A DNA stretch of 64,000 nt, from NCBI RefSeq assembly GCF_000949455.1, contig NZ_JXXK01000005.1, positions 100,028-164,027 of the forward strand, written 5' to 3'. Origin of the DNA: Ruthenibacterium lactatiformans (lineage in GTDB: Bacteria; Bacillota; Clostridia; Oscillospirales; Ruminococcaceae). The position numbers were made by a program, and so were the translations under genes. Under the pieces are notes generated by a model, which saw nothing but the letters and a program-made list of their open reading frames with translations, did not search any database and had not been told where the DNA came from. Positions 34,494 through 42,687 of this stretch are shown here, piece by piece (the first letter of the stretch is position 1; every line of letters starts with the position of its first letter).

Positions 34494-34623
34494 AGCATTG
34501 CTAAACCTGTAGCTTATTCGTTTGAACTCCGTCATTCTTCATAACGATGCATTATTCTTCAACAATTTGCTGTCAAAATGCTGTCATCCACAGTTTGACA
34601 GCACAGAGCTCCGCAGCATATAG

Positions 34624-34740
34624 GGCAACACCGCACAATTCACGGCTGATGCCTAAGCGTCGTCTCGCTTGCAGATTTTCCGACAACTGTCACAAAAATC
34701 TGTCGGCGCGGTTCGACACTTAGAATTGTGCGGTGTTGCC
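34624..34740. mobile_element. MITE-like element, copy 1 (117 bp)
   Basis: Perfect 18-bp terminal inverted repeats GGCAACACCGCACAATTC. Flanked on both sides by ATAG (34620-34623 and 34741-34744), fitting a 4-bp target duplication. No coding capacity. Homologous in opposite orientation to 56904-57075, which has about 55 extra bases in the middle. Confidence 0.8.
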
Positions 34741-34784
34741 ATAGTTGTTTTCCATTGCGAATTCAACTATAGATTATGGTTTTA

Positions 34785-36350
34785 TCAGTCGATGGGTTTC
34801 ATCGTTGGGAAAAGGATGACCTCGCGGATGGTGCTGGAATTCGTCAGCAGCATTACACAGCGGTCAATGCCCATACCCATGCCGCCCGTCGGGGGCATGC
34901 CGTATTCCAGAGCCGTCAGGAAATCCTCGTCCAGCATCTCGGCCTCGTCGTCGCCGCGCTCGCGCTGCTCCGCCTGCTTGACGAAGCGCTCGCGCTGGTC
35001 GATGGGGTCGTTCAGCTCGGAATAGGCATTTGCCATCTCACTGTGGCAAATAAACAGCTCGAAGCGTTCCGTCAAACGCTTGTCCTGCGGGCTGCGCTTT
35101 GTCAGAGGAGATACCTCCACCGGATACATTGTGATGAATGTGGGCTGAATGAGCTTTTCCTCCACACGCTGGTCAAAGCAGGCGTACAGCGCGTTGCCCC
35201 AAGTGGGATCCGCCGCCTCCGGCAGCTCCACACCGATGGCTTCGGCCGCGGCAACCGCCTGGGCATTGTCGGAGATGGCGCCGAAGTCGATGCCTGCATA
35301 CTCCTTCACGGCGTCCACCATAGTCAGGCGGCGCCAGCCCGGCGTAAGGTCGATCTTTTCGCCCAGCCACTCCACCTCATAGCCGCCCAGCAGCTCCAGC
35401 GCGGCCGAGGAAAGGATCCCCTCGGCAATGTCCATCATCGTATGGAAATCCGCATACGCCTGATACAACTCCACGGTCGTAAATTCCGGGTTATGCTTCG
35501 GGTCCATGCCCTCGTTGCGGAAAATACGGCCGATCTCATACACGCGGTCGATGCCTCCTACGATCAGCCGCTTGAGCGGCAGCTCTGTGGCGATACGCAT
35601 ATACATATCAATATCCAGCGTGTTGTGGTGGGTCACGAAAGGACGCGCCGCAGCCCCGCCTGCGATGGTGTTCAGCACCGGCGTTTCCACTTCCATATAG
35701 CCGCGCTCATCCAGGTAATTGCGCATATGGCGAATAAATTTGGAGCGCACCTCAAACGTCTTGCGCACCTCCGGGTTGACGATCAGGTCCACATAGCGCT
35801 GGCGGTACCGCGCCTCGCGGTCCTTCAGGCCGTGGAATTTTTCTGGCAGAGGCAGCAGGCTCTTGCTCAGCAGTACGATCTCGGTGACATGCACGCTGAT
35901 TTCGCCCATCTTCGTACGGAACACAAAGCCTCTGACGCCGATGATATCGCCGATATCAAATTTCTTGAACGCCTGATACTCCTCCACACCCACGTCGTCC
36001 CGGCGGACATAAAGCTGGATGTTGCCCGTGGTGTCCCGAAGGTCCGCAAAGCTGGCCTTGCCCATCACGCGCTTGCTCATCATGCGGCCCGCCATGCACA
36101 CGCTGCGGCCCTGTTCACCCTCGGGCACGTCCACAAAGCTCTCTTTCACCTCGGCGGCAAAATCCGCCTGGGGATAGCTTGTCAGCTCAAAGGGGTCGTT
36201 TCCGGCCTCCTGCAAGCCGCGTAGCTTTTCGCGCCGGATGGCGACCAGCTCGTTATACGCCTGCTCACTCACTTCTTCGGCTACGGCCCCGATCTTCTGC
36301 TGGGCTGCCTCCAACGCATTGCCCAACTGTTCCAACGTTTCGTTTGCCAT
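34785..36350 (-). CDS. lysS: Lysyl-tRNA synthetase, class II
   Basis: 521 residues. Charges tRNA-Lys with lysine. N-terminal OB-fold anticodon domain (GRMMSKRVMGKASFADLRD) followed by the class II catalytic core: motif 2 EIGRIFRNEGMDPKHNPEF and motif 3 TGGMGMGIDRCVMLLT. ATG 36350 is chosen for TTGGAGGA upstream; the open frame extends to 36407 only through the promoter. Downstream of greA with a hairpin between them and its own -10 (TATACT, 36392-36387). Confidence 0.95.
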   Translation of the reverse strand: MANETLEQLGNALEAAQQKIGAVAEEVSEQAYNELVAIRREKLRGLQEAGNDPFELTSYPQADFAAEVKESFVDVPEGEQGRSVCMAGRMMSKRVMGKASFADLRDTTGNIQLYVRRDDVGVEEYQAFKKFDIGDIIGVRGFVFRTKMGEISVHVTEIVLLSKSLLPLPEKFHGLKDREARYRQRYVDLIVNPEVRKTFEVRSKFIRHMRNYLDERGYMEVETPVLNTIAGGAAARPFVTHHNTLDIDMYMRIATELPLKRLIVGGIDRVYEIGRIFRNEGMDPKHNPEFTTVELYQAYADFHTMMDIAEGILSSAALELLGGYEVEWLGEKIDLTPGWRRLTMVDAVKEYAGIDFGAISDNAQAVAAAEAIGVELPEAADPTWGNALYACFDQRVEEKLIQPTFITMYPVEVSPLTKRSPQDKRLTERFELFICHSEMANAYSELNDPIDQRERFVKQAEQRERGDDEAEMLDEDFLTALEYGMPPTGGMGMGIDRCVMLLTNSSTIREVILFPTMKPID

Positions 36351-36408
36351 GCTTGTCCTCCAACATCTCGCAATTTGTCCCATCCAGTATAGCACAAAAT
36401 ATAACACA

Positions 36409-36436
36409 AAAACAGGTGCTTTCGCACCTGTTTTTG
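36409..36436 (-). terminator. Terminator between greA and lysS
   Basis: AAAAACAGGTGC-GAAA-GCACCTGTTTTT on the minus strand; would end most greA transcripts or cause partial readthrough. Confidence 0.8.
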
Positions 36437-36460
36437 AAAAAAAGCCTGATTTTGTGCGGC

Positions 36461-36943
36461 TTACAGCTCTGCTCGGCCGATCTCCATCACTTCATACTGC
36501 ACAACTGCGCCGCTGGGCAGCGTGATATCCACCTTATCGCCCACGGAATGGCCGATAAGGGCCGCTCCGATGGGAGATTCGTCCGAGATCTTTCCGTTCA
36601 TCGGGTCAGCCTCGGTGGAACCGGTGATATCGTATTCGTCCTCATCCCCGTCCTCATCCTTGATGCGAACATGGCTGCCGACGCTGATATGGTCGGTAGA
36701 AAGCTCGTCCTCGGTGACGACGCGGGCATGCTTGAGCATTTTTTCCAAAAGCGCGATGCGGCCTTCCACAAGGCCCTGCTCGTTTTTGGCTTCATCATAT
36801 TCACTGTTTTCGGAAAGGTCGCCGTAGCCGCGGGCCACTTTGATCTTTTCGGCCACCTCTTTGCGCTTGACGGTTTTCAGCTGTTCAAGCTCGTCCTCCA
36901 ATGCACGCAAGCCGGCATAGGTCATGACAATTTCTTTTTCCAA
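36461..36943 (-). CDS. greA: Transcription elongation factor GreA
   Basis: 160 residues. An N-terminal coiled coil enters the RNA polymerase secondary channel and the tip acidic residues (GYGDLSENSEYDEAK) stimulate transcript cleavage; the C-terminal FKBP-like domain is present (ESPIGAALIGHSVGDKV). The start is TTG 36943, supported by the conserved N-terminus preceding MTYAGL; GGAGACC sits upstream. Behind a consensus promoter and followed by lysS. Confidence 0.93.
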   Translation of the reverse strand: MEKEIVMTYAGLRALEDELEQLKTVKRKEVAEKIKVARGYGDLSENSEYDEAKNEQGLVEGRIALLEKMLKHARVVTEDELSTDHISVGSHVRIKDEDGDEDEYDITGSTEADPMNGKISDESPIGAALIGHSVGDKVDITLPSGAVVQYEVMEIGRAEL

Positions 36944-37022
36944 GGTCTCCGGTCTCCTTCACAGATATTGGTACCGCGCCGCGCCACAGTACAAAATGTG
37001 GGGCACTTGTACAATATGGGTT

Positions 37023-37051
37023 ATTATAGTGTTTTTGCTTTTGGCTGTCAA
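37023..37051 (-). promoter_or_regulatory. Consensus promoter of greA
   Basis: Minus strand TTGACA (37051-37046), exactly 17 bases, TATAAT (37028-37023): a full consensus sigma-A promoter, 80 bases before the start codon. The rest of 36944-37248 shows nothing. Confidence 0.9.
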
Positions 37052-37248
37052 GCGGAAAACCAAAATTATACAAATTGCACCAGTAAATGGGGATTTCTTT
37101 GTATATTACGGCTGAACAGACATTTTTTGTGAGCCTGTTCCGTTCCTTTGTATACAATGGGCGGCGGCAGACGGGCGTACACAAACACCGTCCTGCTGTA
37201 AAATCCCCCTGATGCTGCTATTTTATGCATCGTCCGGACAAAAGAGAA

Positions 37249-37287
37249 CCACAGGAGGGAAAATCATCTCCCTCCTGTGGCGGTTTT
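37249..37287 (-). terminator. Terminator of the EF-G-like gene
   Basis: CCACAGGAGGGA pairs with TCCCTCCTGTGG around 8 bases; TTCTCTTTT follows on the minus strand. Confidence 0.85.
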
Positions 37288-37304
37288 CCGCTGGTATTGG
37301 GACG

Positions 37305-39383
37305 TTACTCCTCGTCGTCCTTCATATCAATGAACTTCTTCGCTTCCTCGATGACCTTCGGCTCCAAATTGGAGGGCAGCGGCTCATAGCGGGTGAATTC
37401 AAATACAAAGCTGCCGCGTCCTTGCGTGAGCTGGCGCAGATAGGTGGTGAAATCATGCATCTCACTGACCGGCACGTCGGCTTCCAGCGTCTGCTGACCA
37501 TCCTCGGCCGGATGCATGCCCAGCACGCGGCCGCGCCGCTTTGTCACCTCGCCCATGATGTCCCCCAGCACATCGCCCGGAACAGTAGCCATCAGGTTGC
37601 CGATGGGCTCCAGCAGCACGGGGCCAGCCTCGGGCAGCGCAGCCTTGTAGGCCAGCTTCGCAGCCATCTTAAACGCCATTTCGGAAGAATCCACCGGGTG
37701 GTAGCTGCCGTCCAGCAGCGTGGCCTTCAGGCCCACCACGGGGTAGCCGGCCAGCACGCCGTGGCGCACGGCCTCCTGCAGGCCTTTTTCCACCGCCGGG
37801 AAATAGTTCTTGGGCACGCTGCCGCCGAACACGTTCTCGGCAAATACAAACTCTCCCTCGTCCGTCGGCTCGAATTCGATCCATACGTCGCCAAACTGGC
37901 CGTGACCGCCCGTCTGCTTCTTATGGCGGCCCTGCGCCTTACATTTCTTACGGATGGATTCACGGTATGCGATACGCGGCTCGGTGAGGCTCACCTCCAC
38001 GCCAAACTTGCTTTTGAGTTTGGCGCACACCACATCCAGATGCTGCTCTCCCAAACCGGATATCACCTGCTGCACCGTCTCGGTGTTGACGGCGTACCCC
38101 AGCGTCGGGTCCTCTTCCATCAGGCGCTGCAACGCGCCGCTGATCTTGCTCTCGTCGCCTTTCTGCTTTACCTTGATGGCCATGGACAGCGTAGGCCGGG
38201 GGAACTCGGGGCGCGGCAGGCTCACCACACGGCCCGGCGCACACAGCGTGTCGCCCGTCTGCGCGGCAGGCAGCTTGGTAATGGCACCGATGTCGCCCGC
38301 GCCGATCTCCGCCGCATCCGTCTGCTTTTTTCCTTTCACGAACACCAGCTTGCCCATACGTTCGGGCTCGCCCGTGCGGCTGTTTACCACCGGAGAGTCC
38401 GCCTTGAGCGTGCCGCTGACAACCTTGACATAGCTCATCTTACCCACAAACGGGTCTGCTACTGTTTTGAATACATATGCGCACAGCGGGTCTTTCGCCT
38501 CGCAGGCGATCTCCACTTCGTTTCCGTCGCGGTCCGCCGCAACGCACCCAGCGCCGCGCGCTGCGCTGGGCAGCAGCTTTTTGATGTAGCGCAGCACCAT
38601 GTCCGTACCCGCCAGCGCAGTGGAGCAGCCGCAGAGTACCGGCGTGATGGCGCCCGTTTTAACGCCTACGCGCACACCCTCCGTCAACTCCTCCTGCGTG
38701 AAGGGCTCACCCTCGAAGAATTTCTCCATCAGCGCGTCATCGGTCTCGGCCACAGCCTCGCGCATGGCCTCGATCAGCCCGTCCTCCCGATGGCCGTATT
38801 TGGGCATAGGCACTTCGCGGGCCGTGCCGTTGACGTAGCTGTACGCCTTGGATTCGATCAGGTTCACAAACACGCGGCCGCCGGCCTGCTCGATGGGCAC
38901 GACCACCGGACAGATGGACGGGCCGAACTCCGCTTTCAGCTCTTCAAATACTTTATAGAAATCGGCATGCTCGGCGTCGATTTTAGAGATGTAGATCATA
39001 CGGCTCTTGCCGTGTTTCAGCGCCAGCTTGTACGCCTTCTGCGCACCGACGGTGAGGCCGCTGCGGCCGGACACTGTAATGAGCACGCTCTCGGCGGCGC
39101 GGATGCCCTCGTGCAGACCCAGCTCAAAATCAAACAGACCCGGCGTGTCGATCAGATTTATTTTTACGCCGTCATACTCGACAGGCGCTACGGCCAGCGA
39201 CAGGGATGCGCGGCGCTTGGCCTCCTCGGGGTCGTAATCGCATACGGTGTTCCCGTCTTCCACACGGCCCAGGCGGTCGGTGCTCTTGGCGGTAAACAGC
39301 AGCGCTTCGGCGAGGCTGGTTTTCCCGGCGCCGCCGTGGCCCGCTATGAGGACGTTTCGGATGTGATCGTTTGCGTAATTCAT
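37305..39383 (-). CDS. Elongation factor G-like GTPase (EF-G paralogue)
   Basis: 692 residues with all five EF-G domains. G1 AGHGGAGKTS and G3 DTPGLFDFE are intact, but G4, NKxD in ordinary EF-G, reads SKID (YISKIDAEH). Domain IV tip HGQFGDVWIEFEP is present. This matches the clostridial EF-G2-like group, whose role in translocation or ribosome rescue is not settled. ATG 39383 has AGAGGG upstream; two TTG codons just before it are in frame but closer to that site. Monocistronic, far from rpsL/rpsG, which supports a paralogue rather than main fusA. Confidence 0.85.
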   Translation of the reverse strand: MNYANDHIRNVLIAGHGGAGKTSLAEALLFTAKSTDRLGRVEDGNTVCDYDPEEAKRRASLSLAVAPVEYDGVKINLIDTPGLFDFELGLHEGIRAAESVLITVSGRSGLTVGAQKAYKLALKHGKSRMIYISKIDAEHADFYKVFEELKAEFGPSICPVVVPIEQAGGRVFVNLIESKAYSYVNGTAREVPMPKYGHREDGLIEAMREAVAETDDALMEKFFEGEPFTQEELTEGVRVGVKTGAITPVLCGCSTALAGTDMVLRYIKKLLPSAARGAGCVAADRDGNEVEIACEAKDPLCAYVFKTVADPFVGKMSYVKVVSGTLKADSPVVNSRTGEPERMGKLVFVKGKKQTDAAEIGAGDIGAITKLPAAQTGDTLCAPGRVVSLPRPEFPRPTLSMAIKVKQKGDESKISGALQRLMEEDPTLGYAVNTETVQQVISGLGEQHLDVVCAKLKSKFGVEVSLTEPRIAYRESIRKKCKAQGRHKKQTGGHGQFGDVWIEFEPTDEGEFVFAENVFGGSVPKNYFPAVEKGLQEAVRHGVLAGYPVVGLKATLLDGSYHPVDSSEMAFKMAAKLAYKAALPEAGPVLLEPIGNLMATVPGDVLGDIMGEVTKRRGRVLGMHPAEDGQQTLEADVPVSEMHDFTTYLRQLTQGRGSFVFEFTRYEPLPSNLEPKVIEEAKKFIDMKDDEE

Positions 39384-39758
39384 AAACAACAACCCTCTTT
39401 TCCGCCCTGCGCAAAACGCATGGCAGCAACTTATACAAAAATAGTATCACAATCGCGTCGCTTTTTAAAGATAATGTTGTAAAAAAAGAAAGAATCTTAC
39501 GTACAATCTTCCAGCATAAGATTGTATAGTTTGACAAGAGGTTTTCAACAATGGCTGCCCGGCGCAAACAATAAGCCGTCCTCGTGCCTGCGGCGCAGAC
39601 AAAATGCAGAAAAACACATACCGCCGCGCTTTCGTCAAAAAAAGCTGGTATGCGGACGATGTGCATGATAAAATGATGCCACAAGGCGGGCCGGCACCAA
39701 AGGCGCCCGCGGAACATCGAGCCGGGCGCGTTCAGCCGTCCGGAGAAAGGGACGCGTT
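39384..39758. other. Intergenic region with hairpin and weak promoters
   Basis: Contains a 9-bp hairpin TACAATCTT/AAGATTGTA (39502-39526) and, on the minus strand, TTGAAA-16-TACAAT (39553-39526, overlapping it) and TACTAT further down, candidate promoters for the EF-G paralogue. Otherwise nothing recognised. Confidence 0.4.
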
Positions 39759-40256
39759 ATGACGGCATATGAAAAAAGCCTGGAGGTCCTGCGCGAGCTT
39801 TTCGAAAAGGACTGCACCTTCGTATTGGCGACCGCGCGGGAGAACGTTCCTTCGCAGCGGGTGGTGGACGCCTGTTATATGGGCGGCGCATTCTGGGTGG
39901 TCACGCACGGCCGTTCCGCCAAAGTGCGGGAGATGAAAGCAAACCCCTGTGTTTCGCTCTGCAGCAGTTTTCACACCTTTAAGTGCAAAGCCCATTTCAT
40001 GGGACATCCGCTGCTGCCTGCCAACCAGGCGGCGCGCGAAGCGCTGGCGGGGGCGTTCGAGCCGTGGCACTTTGCCTGCAACGATGAAGGCGACTCCAAC
40101 CTGTGTTATCTGCGCATCGTACCGGAGAGCGGTTTTTTCCACAAGGACGGGACAGGCTACCGGGTGGATTTCATCAACGGGACGGCGGCGGAATTCCCCT
40201 TTACAGCTCAGGTCGAAATGGCTTTACAGCCGCGCGCAAATATTCCGGTATTCTGA
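39759..40256 (+). CDS. Pyridoxamine 5'-phosphate oxidase family protein
   Basis: 165 residues, a split-barrel flavin-binding fold (CTFVLATARENVPSQRVVDA; GAFWVVTHGRSAKVREMKAN). Such small anaerobe proteins bind FMN or F420-like flavins and are not true PNPOx; the substrate is unknown. GAAAGGGA lies before the ATG. Single gene; shared terminator with the SDR gene. Confidence 0.82.
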   Translation: MTAYEKSLEVLRELFEKDCTFVLATARENVPSQRVVDACYMGGAFWVVTHGRSAKVREMKANPCVSLCSSFHTFKCKAHFMGHPLLPANQAAREALAGAFEPWHFACNDEGDSNLCYLRIVPESGFFHKDGTGYRVDFINGTAAEFPFTAQVEMALQPRANIPVF

Positions 40257-40288
40257 AAAGGGCGGGAGCACACAAGGCTCCCGCCCTT
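40257..40288. terminator. Bidirectional terminator
   Basis: AAGGGCGGGAGC pairs with GCTCCCGCCCTT, with T/A runs on both sides. Confidence 0.85.
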
Positions 40289-40308
40289 ATATTACATCTA
40301 TAAAAGCC

Positions 40309-41043
40309 TCAGACGACAAACCCGCCGTTGGGCGCCAATACCTGCCCCGTGAAAAAAGCGCCCGCGTCCGATGCGAGAAACGCGACGGCAGCGGCCACGT
40401 CCTCCGGCGCGCCCAGACGGCACAGCGGCGTTTCCTCTGCAAGCGCCGCCTTATCCTCCGGGGAGAAAACAGCCATCATATCCGTTTCCACTACGCCCGG
40501 CGCCACACAATTTACCGTTATTCCGCTTGGGCCTTCCTCCTTGGCCAATGCCTTGGTAAAGCCGATAAGCGCCGCCTTTGCCGCGGAATAGTGCACCTCG
40601 CAGGAGGCCCCCACCTGCCCCCACATGGAAGAAATATTGATGATGCGGCCCCACTTTTGGCGTATCATATGCGGCAGCGCGGCCTGGCAGCAGTGGAACG
40701 CGCCTTTCACGCATACGCCGAACATGGCGTCCCACTCAGCCGCAGTGATATCTGTGAACAGCTTCTGCTGTGCAACGCCCGCATTATTGACAAGGATGTC
40801 CGCCGGCCCCAGCGTCTGCTCTACCTGCGCAAACATCGTGCGCACCGCCGCTTCGTCAGAGACATCTGCACAGAATACTGCCGCCGTGCCGCCCGCAGCG
40901 CGGATACGAGCCGCCACGCTTTCGGCACTGTCCCGCCGGGTGCGGCAGCACACGGCCACACGGCACCCCTGCGCGGCCAGCGCCAGCGCTGCGGCTGCGC
41001 CGATGCCGCGGGAAGCTCCTGTCACGATTGCGGTTTTTTCCAT
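40309..41043 (-). CDS. Short-chain dehydrogenase/reductase (FabG-like)
   Basis: 244 residues, Rossmann oxidoreductase. Cofactor loop TGASRGIG, NNAG, and catalytic Ser-Tyr-Lys (NISSMWG, then YSAAK) are complete. Closest in style to 3-oxoacyl-ACP reductase FabG/YmfI; probably NADPH-linked because Arg residues follow the second strand (CCRTRRDS). It lies outside any fatty acid cluster and overlaps tadA by 22 bases, so the two are cotranscribed. Confidence 0.85.
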   Translation of the reverse strand: MEKTAIVTGASRGIGAAAALALAAQGCRVAVCCRTRRDSAESVAARIRAAGGTAAVFCADVSDEAAVRTMFAQVEQTLGPADILVNNAGVAQQKLFTDITAAEWDAMFGVCVKGAFHCCQAALPHMIRQKWGRIINISSMWGQVGASCEVHYSAAKAALIGFTKALAKEEGPSGITVNCVAPGVVETDMMAVFSPEDKAALAEETPLCRLGAPEDVAAAVAFLASDAGAFFTGQVLAPNGGFVV

Positions 41044-41513
41044 TTCGGCTTGCTCCCCTCTCTGCGCCTGCGGCGCAGCTCTTCAAAAAACGCCGCCAGC
41101 AGCGCGGCGCATTCGTCCTCTAGCAGCCCGCCCTCCACCTGGGGGCGGTGATTGAAAGGCAGCGCAAACAGATCCGTTACGCTGCCGCAGCAACCCGCCT
41201 TTGCATCCCGTGCGCCGTACACGACGCGCTTGATACGGCTGTTGACGATGGCCCCTGCGCACATGGGGCACGGCTCCAGCGTCACAAATAACTCGCATTG
41301 CCACAGCCGCCAGCCGCCCAAAGCGCGGCATGCCGCGTCTATGGCCAGCAGCTCGGCGTGATGCGTGGCATTCTTGCCGGTCTCCCGCGTGTTGTGTGCC
41401 ACCGCCACAGGCTCCCCGTCCTTCGCCACTACCGCGCCTACAGGCACCTCGCCCAACGCAGCGGCTTTTTCCGCTTCGGCCAGCGCCAGACGCATCAACG
41501 TGATATCATCCAT
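41022..41513 (-). CDS. tadA: tRNA adenosine(34) deaminase
   Basis: 163 residues. Converts A34 to inosine in tRNA-Arg(ACG). Zinc and catalytic motifs HAELLAI (Glu as proton shuttle) and PCPMCAGAI are intact, along with VPVGAVV and the tRNA-contact DLFALPFNHRP. The basic C-terminal tail (RRRRREGSKPKWKK) overlaps the SDR gene. Cotranscribed with the upstream CPBP gene, 16 bases away. Confidence 0.93.
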   Translation of the reverse strand: MDDITLMRLALAEAEKAAALGEVPVGAVVAKDGEPVAVAHNTRETGKNATHHAELLAIDAACRALGGWRLWQCELFVTLEPCPMCAGAIVNSRIKRVVYGARDAKAGCCGSVTDLFALPFNHRPQVEGGLLEDECAALLAAFFEELRRRRREGSKPKWKKPQS

Positions 41514-41529
41514 ATGAAACCAACTTTCC

Positions 41530-42501
41530 TTATTTCGCGAACAGCGGCCATGCCGCGCGCAGCGCCATGCACGCCATCACCAGCGGGAACAGCGGCGCAG
41601 ACGCCAGGCGCTCCAGACGGCTCTGGCGGTTCTTGGGGTCGTATACCCGGGGGATGGGCCTGAAACGGCGCATTACGCCCAGGCGGCGAATGGCCGCAAG
41701 ACACACCACGGCCCCCACGCAGAACACGGCCACCAGGTATCCCGCAAACGCAAAGGCGGACACACCGTCCATCTTCTGCGCCGCATATAAAAAAAGAAAC
41801 GACATTGTATTATAAGCAAAGTGCAACGCCATTCCCAGCGCCAGAGAGCCGGTACAGTAGGCCGCCAGCCCCATGAGCACCGACAGGATGAACAGAGACG
41901 GCATCTGCGCGATATCGCCGTGCAGCAGCGTGAACACCACACTGGATACAACGATGGAAAACCATGTTCCCCAGCGGGAAAGCACTGCCTGCATGGCGCC
42001 GCGCACCAGCAGCTCCTCCAGTACGGCGGGTACCACACACATGCCGATGAAATACAAAAACGTGGCAAATCCGCTTTGCGGCAGACGGATGGCCTCCGGC
42101 GCGCGGTACCGGGTGAACGCGGCCAGCAGCCGCTGCAAAAGCGTAGTAAGCAGGCTGCATAGAAAGCCCGCCCCTAAAAACACCGGCACGAACAGCCACA
42201 GCCGCCCGTCCCGAGGCATCTGCACCGAAATCCGCAGGCGCATGGGCGTAGCGCGCACTCCCACGGCCAGCAGCCAGAACGCTGCCGCCAACCCGGCGGC
42301 GGGCAGAAGAACGTTGAATACGCCCAGCACCCACTCAGGCACAGCAATGGGGTTTTCCAGCGTAGCGCTTTTGTTGAACAGGCGCAGCAGCTGCCCTACG
42401 GCCAAACGCAGCAGCGCCGTGACGCCCAAATACACCGCCGCCGCCAGCGCCGTCAGGTTCGCCGCATAGCGCAGCGGGTCATTCTGTTGTTTGCGCGCCA
42501 T
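41530..42501 (-). CDS. CPBP family intramembrane glutamic endopeptidase
   Basis: 323 residues with about eight membrane segments. The three CPBP motifs are visible: EELLVRGAMQAVLSR, FTLLHGDIAQMPSLF and HFAYNTMSF, giving the catalytic Glu and His residues of the Rce1/CAAX fold. Such proteases often process peptides or give bacteriocin immunity; no peptide gene is adjacent. AGGGAGGTGG lies upstream of the ATG. First gene of a set with tadA and the SDR. Confidence 0.85.
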   Translation of the reverse strand: MARKQQNDPLRYAANLTALAAAVYLGVTALLRLAVGQLLRLFNKSATLENPIAVPEWVLGVFNVLLPAAGLAAAFWLLAVGVRATPMRLRISVQMPRDGRLWLFVPVFLGAGFLCSLLTTLLQRLLAAFTRYRAPEAIRLPQSGFATFLYFIGMCVVPAVLEELLVRGAMQAVLSRWGTWFSIVVSSVVFTLLHGDIAQMPSLFILSVLMGLAAYCTGSLALGMALHFAYNTMSFLFLYAAQKMDGVSAFAFAGYLVAVFCVGAVVCLAAIRRLGVMRRFRPIPRVYDPKNRQSRLERLASAPLFPLVMACMALRAAWPLFAK

Positions 42502-42586
42502 CCCGCAGCCACCTCCCTCTGTTTATTCCGCCGGCCCGCGCGGGGCCCGCGCCGATGATATCCAGCTTCTATATTACAATATTCCG

Positions 42587-42630
42587 GCAAAAAAAACCAC
42601 TGTGAAATCGCATCGCGTTTTCACAGCGGA
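42587..42630 (-). terminator. Terminator of the repeat lipoprotein gene
   Basis: Minus strand CTGTGAAA/TTTCACAG with a short loop and eight T following. Confidence 0.85.
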
Positions 42631-42687
42631 AATATTTTTATGAAGGACTCACCGGGAGAAGCGGCGAATCAAAACAACCGCGCCGGT

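Noticed and set aside
34624..34740. Ordinary terminator of lysS
   Set aside because: The 18-bp ends are 81 bases apart with no T-run, and the same sequence with the same ends recurs at 56.9 kb.
37212..39482. Plus-strand open frame of 756 codons
   Set aside because: Antisense to the EF-G paralogue, which has clear family motifs; the plus frame has none.
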